A stretch of 64,000 nucleotides of DNA. Source: Mesorhizobium tianshanense (GTDB lineage Bacteria; Pseudomonadota; Alphaproteobacteria; Rhizobiales; Rhizobiaceae). The notes under the pieces are model-generated. The model ran no database searches. It saw nothing but the letters and a program-made list of their open reading frames with translations, and was not told where the DNA came from. The position numbers and the translations under genes were made by a program. Shown here piece after piece: positions 49,036 to 56,365 of this stretch. The stretch covers positions 1-64,000 of the forward strand of contig NZ_VLKT01000002.1 of NCBI RefSeq assembly GCF_007830515.1, read 5' to 3'. Within the stretch, counting starts at the first letter, position 1; each line of letters starts with the position of its first letter.

Positions 49036-49839
49036 ATGAAGGCGCCAGACAGGGACGGAGTGCGGGATTCTTCAGCCTTGGCACGGCTGCGCGATACGTT
49101 GCGCAAGCTTTATCACGGGCGCACGCCGGCGGCTTTCCGGTTTCAGTTGGCCGCGATTGTCGTCGACCTTGCCATCATCGCCTTCTTCATCGCCACACCG
49201 GTGCTCCAGGAATCGCCCTCGTTCCTCTGGCTCGATTATTCGGTGGCAGCCCTTGTTGCCGCCGACATGATTGCCCGGCTGCTTGCCTCCAACGACATGC
49301 TGCGCCTGATGAAACAGCCGACGTCGTGGGTCGATGCCTTCATCCTGCTGACGCTGCTGATGCCCACGGCGCTGGCCAATCTGGGTTTTCTGCGCATATT
49401 GCGGCTGTGGTCGCTGTCGCGCAGCGGCGCGCTGTGGCGGTTTTTCGAGATGCGTGGCCTCAAAAAATGGCGCGAGGCGAGCCACGCGGTCATCAATCTC
49501 CTGACATTCCTCCTTGTCGTCACCGGCTTCGTCTACACCTTCTTCTTCCGCACCGGGGCCGGTGTCGAGGGCTATGTCGACGCGCTTTATTTCACCGTTG
49601 CCACGGTGACCACGACCGGTTTCGGCGACATCGTCCTGCCGGGGATATCAGGCAAGCTGACCTCGATCGTCACCATGATCATCGGCATATCGCTGTTCGT
49701 CAGGCTTGCGCGGGCGCTCTTCCGTCCTGCCAAGGTCTTTTTTCCTTGCCCGCAATGCGGGCTTCAGCGGCACGAGCCCGACGCCGTCCACTGCAAGGCC
49801 TGCGGGCACGCACTCAAGATACCCGACGACGGCGACTGA
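49036..49839 (+). CDS. Voltage-gated-type potassium channel with C-terminal zinc ribbon
   Basis: The 267-residue product has several hydrophobic helices, including an S4-like LRILRLWSLSRSGALWRFF. The pore loop reads TVTTTGFGD, a variant of the K+ filter TVGYGD with Phe for Tyr. The cytoplasmic C-terminus has CPQCG and CKACGH, a four-Cys zinc-ribbon-like motif not usual in small bacterial channels. The start is placed at the ATG at 49036; a TTG at 48985 in the same frame is possible. A role in K+ efflux or membrane potential is inferred. Confidence 0.85.
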   Translation: MKAPDRDGVRDSSALARLRDTLRKLYHGRTPAAFRFQLAAIVVDLAIIAFFIATPVLQESPSFLWLDYSVAALVAADMIARLLASNDMLRLMKQPTSWVDAFILLTLLMPTALANLGFLRILRLWSLSRSGALWRFFEMRGLKKWREASHAVINLLTFLLVVTGFVYTFFFRTGAGVEGYVDALYFTVATVTTTGFGDIVLPGISGKLTSIVTMIIGISLFVRLARALFRPAKVFFPCPQCGLQRHEPDAVHCKACGHALKIPDDGD

Positions 49840-49853
49840 AATGCGGGGCTAAA

Positions 49854-50729
49854 TCAGGACGCTGCCACTTCCGCCGGTTTGCTCGCTTTCTTCTGCAGAT
49901 TGAGCAGATTGCCCATCAGGATCAGCAACGCGCCGCCGGCTGTGAAAGCGTCGATCTGCTCCTGGTAGAGCAGCCAGCCGATCAGCGCCGACAACGGCAC
50001 GCGCAGAAAATCCATCGGCGAGATGACGGTGGCGTCGGCATAGGCAAGCGCCCGGGCCATGCAGAAATGCGACGACATGCCGGTGAAGGCGATCAGCAGG
50101 ATCCACGGCCACAGTTCGAGCGGCGGGTTGCGCCATTCGTAGAGCGCCGGGGCAAGGCCGAGCACCGACTGGATGACCAGCATCCAGAAGATGATGCGGA
50201 CGACGCTGTCCGTCCGCGTCAGCGATTTGACCAGGACCACGGATATGCCGAAGCAGACCGCGGCTCCCAGCACGACAACATGTCCCGGGTCGACGGAGCC
50301 GATGCCCGGCCGGACGATGATCACCACGCCGATCAGCCCGAGCACGATCGCCGCAAGTCTCGGCCGGCTTAGTCTTTCACCAAGAAAGCCGACCGCCAGG
50401 ATGGCCGTCCAGATCGGCGTCGTGAATTCGATGGAGATCAGCACGGCCAGCGGGATCAGCGCCAAGGCGTAGAGCCACGCCGCCTGGCCGACATAGTGGA
50501 CGACATTGCGGGCGATATGGGCCAGGGGGCGCTCAGTGCGCATCGCTGCAAAGCCGCCCGACATCATCACCAGCGGCAGGAGGATGAAAAAGCCGATCAC
50601 CGAGCGCAGCTCCAACACCTGGAAGACGTTGAGCTCGGCTGTCGTGGCGCGGCCGGCGACCGACATTGTCAGAAACGATGCGACCGACAGCGCCATCCAG
50701 AACGCGGCTTTGGGGATCGAGGGTGTCAT
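49854..50729 (-). CDS. DMT-family (EamA) transporter
   Basis: The product is about 291 residues, starting at the ATG at 50729. It has ten hydrophobic helices arranged as two EamA repeats, with typical blocks FQVLELRSVIGFFILLPLV and GFLGERLSRPRLAAIVLGLIGVVIIVRPG. The conserved GE and P residues near the fourth helix fit drug/metabolite exporters. The substrate is unknown. It converges on the K+ channel gene. Confidence 0.88.
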   Translation of the reverse strand: MTPSIPKAAFWMALSVASFLTMSVAGRATTAELNVFQVLELRSVIGFFILLPLVMMSGGFAAMRTERPLAHIARNVVHYVGQAAWLYALALIPLAVLISIEFTTPIWTAILAVGFLGERLSRPRLAAIVLGLIGVVIIVRPGIGSVDPGHVVVLGAAVCFGISVVLVKSLTRTDSVVRIIFWMLVIQSVLGLAPALYEWRNPPLELWPWILLIAFTGMSSHFCMARALAYADATVISPMDFLRVPLSALIGWLLYQEQIDAFTAGGALLILMGNLLNLQKKASKPAEVAAS

Positions 50730-50915
50730 GCGCGCTATGTCGCAAGCCGGGACTGTGATCGCAACCGCTAGTCGGCGCATTCGGCTGGGCCAGAAGCGGC
50801 GCGTTGCAAAACGGTCATGTCGAAGGCGGAACCTGCCGCAGCGGGAGGCGTTGATTCCCAGTGTTTAACCCTAGCAGGAAGTCCCTTGTTTTCGATCTCA
50901 ACGAGGAGAGATTCG

Positions 50916-51422
50916 ATGAAATCATTCGCGCGATTTGTACTTGCCGGCTGCCTGGCGGCTGCGGCTGGCGCGGCTCATGCCGACGAAGCCGATTTTCTCC
51001 GCTCGTTCGAGGGGAATTTCGCCGGCAAGGGGACCGTCAAGGTCACCACCGAGGCGCCGACGGTGAACGTCTCCTGCCGCTTCAATTCCGACGCGACATC
51101 GAGTTCATTGTCGCTGGACGGCACCTGCCGCGGCCTTGTCGTGGTGACGCGCGCCATCAGTGCCGATCTGAAGTCGAGCGGAACGAAGTACACCGGCACC
51201 TATCTCGGATCCCGCACCGGGCCGGCGCAGCTCAGCGGCAGCCGCTCGGGCAATGCCATCAATCTCGGCATCCGTTGGGCGAAGGAGGTCAACGGCGATC
51301 GCAAGGCGCAAATGACGGTTGAGAAGAACGGTGAGGACGGCATGCGGCTGACTGTTATCGACGTCGACCCGAAGACCGGCGAAAGCGTGACGACCAGCCG
51401 GATCGATCTGCGACGCATCTGA
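50916..51422 (+). CDS. Exported hypothetical protein
   Basis: The 168-residue product starts at the ATG at 50916 after ACGAGGAGAG. A signal peptide ends GAAHA near residue 23. The mature part is predicted beta-rich, with repeated short strands, two Cys about 17 residues apart (NVSCRFN, DGTCRGL) that may form a disulfide, and a Lys/Asp-rich end. No family is recognised. Periplasmic location is inferred. A MITE-like repeat begins two bases after its stop. Confidence 0.72.
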   Translation: MKSFARFVLAGCLAAAAGAAHADEADFLRSFEGNFAGKGTVKVTTEAPTVNVSCRFNSDATSSSLSLDGTCRGLVVVTRAISADLKSSGTKYTGTYLGSRTGPAQLSGSRSGNAINLGIRWAKEVNGDRKAQMTVEKNGEDGMRLTVIDVDPKTGESVTTSRIDLRRI

Positions 51423-51423
51423 C

Positions 51424-51569
51424 TAGGGCATGTTGATATTCAGGTGATGCCGGCCTGCGAACGTCGGTTTCCTGCGCTTCCGGTGCTCACGTACCCAAAA
51501 GTACGCTCCGCTCCGGTTCTCGGAACCCACATTCTCGGCGCGGCCTGACCTGAATCTCAACACACCCTA
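51424..51569. repeat. MITE-like repeat, copy 1
   Basis: The element is bounded by TAGGGCATGTTGATATTCAG on the left and, inverted, by TAGGGTGTGTTGAGATTCAG on the right, that is, terminal inverted repeats with 18 of 22 matches. Inside, a palindromic core has TTTCCTGCGCTTCCGGTGCTC and CACGTACCC with its near-complement. A second copy with the same ends and core lies at 61893-62064. Confidence 0.75.
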
Positions 51570-51583
51570 TGCAATATGTAGTC

Positions 51584-52912
51584 TCAGTCCTCGATCGGCT
51601 CGGGCGGGTGGGCATTGCGGCCCTTGCCGAAGGTGTAGCCGGTCTCCACCGCCTTGCGGCCGAACTTGTCGCGCAGCGTGTCGATGGCGCCTTCGGCCAT
51701 GGCGCGCTTGCGTGACTGGACGTCGACGAGATCGGGCGGATCGGCCTTTTCGTCATCCGAGAGGTCGCTGACGCCGATGCCGAGCAGCCGGTATTTCGTG
51801 CCGTCCGCCTCCTTGCGCAGCAGCTCGAGCCCGGTCGAAAAAATCCGGTCGGCCAACCGTGTCGGGTCGCCGAGCTGGCGGTTGCGCGTGCGGGTCTTGA
51901 AATCCCGGGTCTTCAGCTTCAGCACGACGGTGCGCCCGGCAATGCCGGCTTTCTTCAGCCGCCCCGAGACTTTTTCAGACAGCGCCCTCAGCACGGAAAC
52001 CAATTCATCCAGGGACGCGATGTCGGTGTCGAAGGTGGTCTCCGCCGACACGCTTTTGGCATCCTGGTCGGGATGGACCCGGCGGTCGTCCTGGCCGCGC
52101 GAAAGATGGTAGAGACGGTCGCCCATCACGCCGTAGCGGCGCATCAGGTCGCCGCGTTCCATACGCTGCAACTGGCCGATCATGCGGATGCCGTCCCGTT
52201 CGAGCGTGGCGGCAAAGGCTTTTCCTACACCCCAGATCAGCGTCACCGGCTGCTCGGCCAGGAAGCCGGCCGCCTCGGCCTCGCCGATCACCGAAAAGCC
52301 GCGCGGCTTGCGAAAGTCCGACGCCACCTTGGCCAGGAACTTGCAGTAGGAAAGGCCTGATGAGACGGTGATGCCGATCTCCTTCTCCACGCCGAGCGCG
52401 AAGCGCGCCAGCACCACCGCGGGCGGCAAGCCATGCAGGCGTTCGGTGCCGGCAAGGTCCAGAAACGCTTCGTCGATCGAGATCGGCTCGACCAGCGGCG
52501 TCAACGCCTGCATCATGGCGCGCACCTCGCGGCCGACTCGCGCATACTTCTCCATGTCCGGCGGGAGGACGACCGCTTCCGGGCAGGCTTCGAGCGCCTT
52601 GAACATCGGCATCGCCGAGCGCACGCCGTGGATGCGGGCGATGTAACAAGCGGTGGAGACGACGCCGCGCTTGCCGCCGCCGATGATCAGAGGCCGGTCC
52701 TTCAGCGCCGGATTGTCGCGCTTTTCGACCGCCGCGTAAAACGCATCGCAATCGATATGGGCAAGATGCAGCCGGTAGAGCTCCGGATGGCGGGCAAGCC
52801 GTGGACTGCCGCAGCGTTCGCAGCGCCGTGTCTCGCTGCGCTGGAAGGTCAGGCAGTCGCGGCAAAAACCGTGATCGGGATTGTTGACAGGGGCCGCCAT
52901 CGCTGCGAACAT
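51584..52912 (-). CDS. dinB: DNA polymerase IV (Y-family) with N-terminal Cys pairs
   Basis: The 442-residue translesion polymerase has the Y-family catalytic blocks [12 protein letters not shown], the [13 protein letters not shown] palm segment, and [17 protein letters not shown], plus a little-finger domain. Before the catalytic core, about 45 residues carry FCRDC and RRCERCGS, a CxxC...CxxC zinc-finger-like motif not present in E. coli DinB. The start could be 52912 or the ATG at 52900; the LexA box overlaps the first, which makes 52900 attractive. It is expected to be SOS-induced. Confidence 0.92.
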   Translation of the reverse strand: MFAAMAAPVNNPDHGFCRDCLTFQRSETRRCERCGSPRLARHPELYRLHLAHIDCDAFYAAVEKRDNPALKDRPLIIGGGKRGVVSTACYIARIHGVRSAMPMFKALEACPEAVVLPPDMEKYARVGREVRAMMQALTPLVEPISIDEAFLDLAGTERLHGLPPAVVLARFALGVEKEIGITVSSGLSYCKFLAKVASDFRKPRGFSVIGEAEAAGFLAEQPVTLIWGVGKAFAATLERDGIRMIGQLQRMERGDLMRRYGVMGDRLYHLSRGQDDRRVHPDQDAKSVSAETTFDTDIASLDELVSVLRALSEKVSGRLKKAGIAGRTVVLKLKTRDFKTRTRNRQLGDPTRLADRIFSTGLELLRKEADGTKYRLLGIGVSDLSDDEKADPPDLVDVQSRKRAMAEGAIDTLRDKFGRKAVETGYTFGKGRNAHPPEPIED

Positions 52913-52921
52913 AAAGAGAAC
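52907..52921 (-). promoter_or_regulatory. LexA (SOS) box of dinB
   Basis: On the minus strand GTTC-TCTTTAT-GTTC matches the alphaproteobacterial LexA operator GTTC-N7-GTTC exactly. It covers the first candidate dinB start codon and lies 59 bases upstream of the divergent GNAT gene start, so it may affect both. Confidence 0.85.
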
Positions 52922-52979
52922 AAATGCAATGGTACGTCAGGACGGACGCCGCGACAAGCGGCGGGCCGCGAGAGAGCTC

Positions 52980-53555
52980 ATGAATACGACCATAGCGCCG
53001 CTGGTGCCCGAGCTTTGGGCGGATTTCGAGGATCTTTTTGGCAAGCAGGGCGCCTGCTACGGCTGCTGGTGCACACATTTCCGGCTGGCGCCGGCAGTGC
53101 GCCGCGCCAGCAACCGGGAGCGCAACAAGGACCATATCAAGGCGCGGATCGAGGACGGGCCACCACCTGGGCTGCTGGCGTTCGAGGGCGGCAAGGCGGT
53201 CGGCTGGATGCAGATCGGCCCGCGCGCCGATGTGCCCGAATGGAACAACAAGGGCAGGGGGTCGGCGCCGGTCGATCCCGCCGACGCTTTCGATCCGGGG
53301 GTCTGGGCGATCTCCTGCTTCTTCATCCGCACCAAGGCGCGCGGCAGGGGCGTGACGCACCGGCTGGTCGCGGGCGGCATCGAGTTTGCCCGCCAGAACG
53401 GTGCGCGGCTGATCGAGGCATGTCCGATCGACCTGTCGAAGGATTCGCGCTCGATTGGGCTGTTCGTCGGTTCGTCGCGGGTCTTCGAGAAAGCCGGCTT
53501 CGAGAGGCTGGTCGAGCGCAAGGCAGGCCGGCCGCTGATGCGGCTGGTGCTATAG
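52980..53555 (+). CDS. GNAT-family N-acetyltransferase
   Basis: The product is 191 residues from the ATG at 52980. It shows a GNAT core with AISCFFIRTKARGRGVTHRLVAGGI, including the RGRG acetyl-CoA-binding turn, and a C-terminal FVGSSRVFEKAGFERL block. The N-terminal half has Cys-rich GACYGCWCTHF, which is unusual for the family and may bind metal. The acceptor substrate is unknown. It is divergent from dinB, and the first ECF promoter candidate lies 18 bases after its stop. Confidence 0.82.
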   Translation: MNTTIAPLVPELWADFEDLFGKQGACYGCWCTHFRLAPAVRRASNRERNKDHIKARIEDGPPPGLLAFEGGKAVGWMQIGPRADVPEWNNKGRGSAPVDPADAFDPGVWAISCFFIRTKARGRGVTHRLVAGGIEFARQNGARLIEACPIDLSKDSRSIGLFVGSSRVFEKAGFERLVERKAGRPLMRLVL

Positions 53556-53572
53556 CTACAATGCGGTCTGCA

Positions 53573-53597
53573 GGAATAAATCCGTCTGCGGTCCGTT
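53573..53597 (+). promoter_or_regulatory. Candidate ECF promoter P1 (upstream of the DUF6065-like gene)
   Basis: GGAAT at 53573-53577 and CGTT at 53594-53597 are separated by exactly 16 bases, with the extended -35 GGAATAAA. The gene start at 53627 is 30 bases downstream. It is one of four identically spaced sites in this locus. Confidence 0.75.
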
Positions 53598-53626
53598 CCT
53601 CCCCGGATTTTCCATGGAGGCCATCG

Positions 53627-54337
53627 ATGTTTCATTTTTCCCAGACCTCTCGCTCGATCCGGTTTCTCCGCCGGCCGGAAGACCATGGCGTGATCGCGCC
53701 GCCAGTTGCGGCCAAGACGGTCCTGCCGGATTGGTTCCGCAAATTGCCGGCGGTCGATTCGCAGCATGCGTCGGCCACCAACAATGGCCTGACCGTCAAG
53801 CGCTGCATGCCGTTTCTCGATGCGATGACAACCGGCTGGATCCTGCCGCTCGCGGCGACCGTCCGCCTTGAGATCAAGAATGGCGGCCGCGCCGTCGATG
53901 CCGGCTGGGAGTTCGACAGGGTGATGGTGAGCAATCATGGCGCCCATCAGGTCGCCGGCAACCCGAAGGAACCAGGGCCCCCGTGCAAATTTCACAATTA
54001 CTGGTCGATCCGTACCCCGCCGGGCTGGAGTTCCTTGTTTCTGCCGCCGCTCAACAGGCCGGCTCAGCCTTTCGAATGCGTCGCCGGCATCGTCGATACC
54101 GACACCTATGCAGCCCACATCCATTTTCCGTTCTTCGCGACCGCGCCAGACGGCCTCTACGTCGTCGAGAAGGGAACGCCGCTCGTCCAGGTCATACCGT
54201 TTCGCCGCGAAGGTGCGGCACTCAAGGCAGAAATCCGGGCGGAGACCCGAGCCGAGGCGACGGAGCGCGAAACGGTCTACCGCAACACGATTGCGGGCGA
54301 AGGCTGGTATCGCAAATGGGCCCGCGCGGCCCGCTAG
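53627..54337 (+). CDS. DUF6065-like protein
   Basis: The 236-residue product starts at the ATG at 53627 after TGGAGG. It has a Pro-rich early part (GVIAPPVAAKTVLPDWF) and the later blocks YWSIRTPPGWSSLF, and GLYVVEKGTPLVQVIPFRRE that recall DUF6065, a family found in phage and bacterial genomes. There is no signal peptide or membrane segment. Function is unknown. It is preceded by candidate ECF promoter P1 and followed by a strong terminator, so it looks like a single-gene transcript of the ECF regulon. Confidence 0.7.
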   Translation: MFHFSQTSRSIRFLRRPEDHGVIAPPVAAKTVLPDWFRKLPAVDSQHASATNNGLTVKRCMPFLDAMTTGWILPLAATVRLEIKNGGRAVDAGWEFDRVMVSNHGAHQVAGNPKEPGPPCKFHNYWSIRTPPGWSSLFLPPLNRPAQPFECVAGIVDTDTYAAHIHFPFFATAPDGLYVVEKGTPLVQVIPFRREGAALKAEIRAETRAEATERETVYRNTIAGEGWYRKWARAAR

Positions 54338-54361
54338 ACTTTTTCCCGGAGAAGAATGCGA

Positions 54362-54391
54362 AACGGGGGCCGCTAAGCCCCCGTTTTTTTG
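54362..54391 (+). terminator. Intrinsic terminator of the DUF6065-like gene
   Basis: ACGGGGGC and GCCCCCGT form an 8-bp stem around a six-base loop, followed by TTTTTT. It lies 25 bases after the stop codon. Confidence 0.9.
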
Positions 54392-54458
54392 TGAATTGCT
54401 AGAGCGGCGGATTTCTAAGTCGAAGCGTGCCGCCGCTCTATCTCTGGAGTTCGATGCT

Positions 54459-54806
54459 CTACCGGAACCGCCAGCTGCGTGGACCGCGATCCGAACCGTT
54501 CGAGCTCGAATTCGAGGAGCTGTTCGACGATGAATTCGAATTCGAGTTGCTCGACGAATTGGAGCTGGAATTCGATGAACTGTTGGACGACGAGTTCGAA
54601 CTCGAATTGCTCGACGAATTGGAGCTCGAATTTGACGAACTGTTGCCCGCGACGATGAAGGAACCGTCGCTTTGGCTGGTCATCGCTGCCGGCGGACGCT
54701 TGGTTTCCAGGGACGCCGCGGGATACTCCTTGGCCTGCGCCGCGGTGCTTGCGAGCGCTGCCATTCCTGCGACCAGGGCCGACTTGAGTTTCCAGTGTCT
54801 TGTCAT
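54459..54806 (-). CDS. Secreted low-complexity protein with (Ser-Ser-Ser-Asn) repeats
   Basis: The 115-residue product starts at the ATG at 54806 after AAGGAGTAACC. It has a clear signal peptide, MTRHWKLKSALVAGMAALAS...AQA, ending near residue 25, then a short linker. About twelve consecutive SSSN or NSSN units follow, from near residue 56, and the tail is basic (SDRGPRSWRFR). Ser codons vary within the repeats (TCG, AGC, TCC, AGT), which suggests selection on the protein. A similar-length plus-strand frame covers the same DNA but lacks a signal sequence. Candidate ECF promoter P2 lies 51 bases upstream. Function unknown; an adhesive or matrix role is a guess. Confidence 0.78.
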   Translation of the reverse strand: MTRHWKLKSALVAGMAALASTAAQAKEYPAASLETKRPPAAMTSQSDGSFIVAGNSSSNSSSNSSSNSSSNSSSNSSSNSSSNSSSNSNSNSSSNSSSNSSSNGSDRGPRSWRFR

Positions 54807-54856
54807 GGTGGTTACTCCTTTTTCAGACTGGACCGGCAGTTGCGGTCCGGCGGAGT

Positions 54857-54881
54857 AACGGGCGATCGCCGGCTTTATTCC
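54857..54881 (-). promoter_or_regulatory. Candidate ECF promoter P2 (upstream of the SSSN-repeat gene)
   Basis: On the minus strand GGAAT at 54881-54877 and CGTT at 54860-54857 are separated by exactly 16 bases, with extended GGAATAAAGC. It lies between the anti-sigma gene and the SSSN-repeat gene, pointing at the latter. Confidence 0.75.
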
Positions 54882-54909
54882 ATTCAGAGAAAGCCGGCCC
54901 GTCGCAGCT

Positions 54910-55701
54910 TCACTTCGCGCCCTTCTGACGGACCTCGGCCAGCGCTTTAATTTCCTCCTCGGCTGACATCGGAGCGCCTGCTTCGATCGCCGAGAGGTAA
55001 GCGTCGAGGGCCTCGGTCGACGAGGCCGGGGCATAGCCTCCGGCGTCGCCGGGCGCCACGACGGCGAAGCTGACGCGCCATTCGTCGCCGGAACGGCAGG
55101 CGACCGACACCACCGTGGAGCGGTCCTGGGAGTCGACCTCGAATTCGCGGCACAAATCCCGCGAATCGTTGCGGAACGTGGCGATGGCCCGGAACCGGTC
55201 GCTGATCCCGGCGAGCCTGATTTCCTTCCCGGATTCGACCGTTGCAAGGGCTTGGGCGAGGGCCGGCCTGATGACGCCGGCAACCCACAACCCGCCCCGC
55301 GTGCGTTCATTGGTACCTGCTGCCCAATACCCGGCGAGCGCGCCGACGACGGCCGCCGCGAGAGAGGCGGCAATCGGCAGCATCCATTGAGACCTCGATG
55401 GAGGTCTCGCTATGCGCCCCCTGCCAAAGGGCAATACCGATACCGTCGCCACCCTCTCGCCGGCGCGCTTGGCCTCGATCATTTGCTCGACAGCGGCGAC
55501 GAGTTTTTCGGGAACCGGCTCGTCGAGCAGCGGCTTCAGCGCGGCCTGCGCCTGCGTCCTGGTTTCGATGAACATAGCAACCCTGGTAACCAGGCGGTCG
55601 TCGATCTCCATCACTCGCTCGATCCTGGCGACCATGTCCGGATCAAGCTCACCATCGGCGAACCGCATCAGGATCTCGTCCGAAAAAGTCTCTTCGGTCA
55701 T
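54910..55701 (-). CDS. Transmembrane anti-sigma factor
   Basis: The 263-residue product has a cytoplasmic N-terminus (SDEILMRFADGELDPDMVARIERV) of the kind that binds ECF sigma factors. One transmembrane helix (WMLPIAASLAAAVVGALAGYW) lies near residue 107, and a periplasmic part of about 135 residues with two Cys (RDLCREFEV, VSVACRS) follows. It lacks the HxxxCxxC zinc motif. Its start overlaps the sigma gene end by ATGA-type spacing. The periplasmic part could sense stress, and the locus encodes a subtilase that might act on it. A candidate promoter P3 lies inside the sigma gene. Confidence 0.85.
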   Translation of the reverse strand: MTEETFSDEILMRFADGELDPDMVARIERVMEIDDRLVTRVAMFIETRTQAQAALKPLLDEPVPEKLVAAVEQMIEAKRAGERVATVSVLPFGRGRIARPPSRSQWMLPIAASLAAAVVGALAGYWAAGTNERTRGGLWVAGVIRPALAQALATVESGKEIRLAGISDRFRAIATFRNDSRDLCREFEVDSQDRSTVVSVACRSGDEWRVSFAVVAPGDAGGYAPASSTEALDAYLSAIEAGAPMSAEEEIKALAEVRQKGAK

Positions 55702-56240
55702 TTCCTAACCCCTTTTATGACCGCAGAACGGGTGGGCGCGGTGGATATTCCAGTCGCCTCCGCCAGATTCTTCCTCGCCCGGGCCAGCCTGCTCATCACT
55801 GTCCCGATCGGCACGGCAAGGACTTCCGCGGCTTCTTTGTAGGAAAGCTCTTCGACGCAGACTAGAAGCAGCACATCACGCTGATCATCGGCGAGCTCGC
55901 CGATAGCTTGCGCCACGCTGTTCAGCGCCAGCCGCGCCTCCATCTCGCGTTCACCGGAAACGCCGGCGATGTCATGGCGCTCGTCGATGTTTTCCTGCGG
56001 GCCGGCGACCTTGCGCTTGCGGATATCATCGATCCACAGATTTCGGAGGATCTTGAACATCCACGCGTCGAAGCGCGTCCCTTGCTCGAAACGCTGCTCG
56101 TTGGCGAGCGCCCGTTCGCAGGCTCGCTGAACGAGATCGTCCGCCATGTCGCGGGACCGGCATAGCGCAATCGCGAACCGGCGCAGATTCGGGAGAAAAG
56201 CGACAAGCTGATCTTGGACGCGGTCGGTTTTTTCCGGCAT
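55698..56240 (-). CDS. ECF (group 4) RNA polymerase sigma factor
   Basis: The 180-residue product has region 2 (FAIALCRSRDMADDLVQRACERAL, WMFKILRNLWIDDIR) and region 4 (QRDVLLLVCVEELSYKEAAEVLAVPIGTVMSRLARARKNL), shown here by CRSRDMADDLVQ, KILRNLWIDD and IGTVMSRLARARKNL. No extra C-terminal domain is present. I placed the start at 56240. It overlaps the anti-sigma gene by four bases. No copy of the GGAAT-N16-CGTT motif was found upstream of this gene itself, so its own promoter may be housekeeping. Confidence 0.93.
   Translation of the reverse strand: MPEKTDRVQDQLVAFLPNLRRFAIALCRSRDMADDLVQRACERALANEQRFEQGTRFDAWMFKILRNLWIDDIRKRKVAGPQENIDERHDIAGVSGEREMEARLALNSVAQAIGELADDQRDVLLLVCVEELSYKEAAEVLAVPIGTVMSRLARARKNLAEATGISTAPTRSAVIKGVRK
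55727..55751 (-). promoter_or_regulatory. Candidate ECF promoter P3 (inside the sigma gene, upstream of the anti-sigma gene)
   Basis: On the minus strand GGAAT at 55751-55747 and CGTT at 55730-55727 are separated by exactly 16 bases. The anti-sigma start at 55701 is about 26 bases downstream. The -35 extension is GGAATATCC, differing from the other three copies. Confidence 0.65.
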
Positions 56241-56255
56241 GTTGCTCCAAGTTCT

Positions 56256-56280
56256 GGAATAAAGCGGCCCCGCGCCCGTT
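56256..56280 (+). promoter_or_regulatory. Candidate ECF promoter P4 (upstream of the subtilase gene)
   Basis: GGAAT at 56256-56260 and CGTT at 56277-56280 are separated by exactly 16 bases, with extended GGAATAAAGCGG. It lies between the divergent sigma and subtilase genes and points at the subtilase, 86 bases upstream of its start. Confidence 0.75.
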
Positions 56281-56365
56281 CCCCGCAAAGCTAGCTTATT
56301 GCCGGATAAGTCCGCTAGCCTCGCGATTGTTGAAAATCGGCAACGGCCGGAAATGTGAGGAGACT

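Noticed and set aside
54427..54858. Plus-strand frame with a Glu/Asp/Leu-rich repeat opposite the SSSN gene
   Set aside because: Its acidic repeat is the reverse complement of the Ser/Asn repeat. Only the minus-strand frame has a signal peptide and a strong ribosome binding site.
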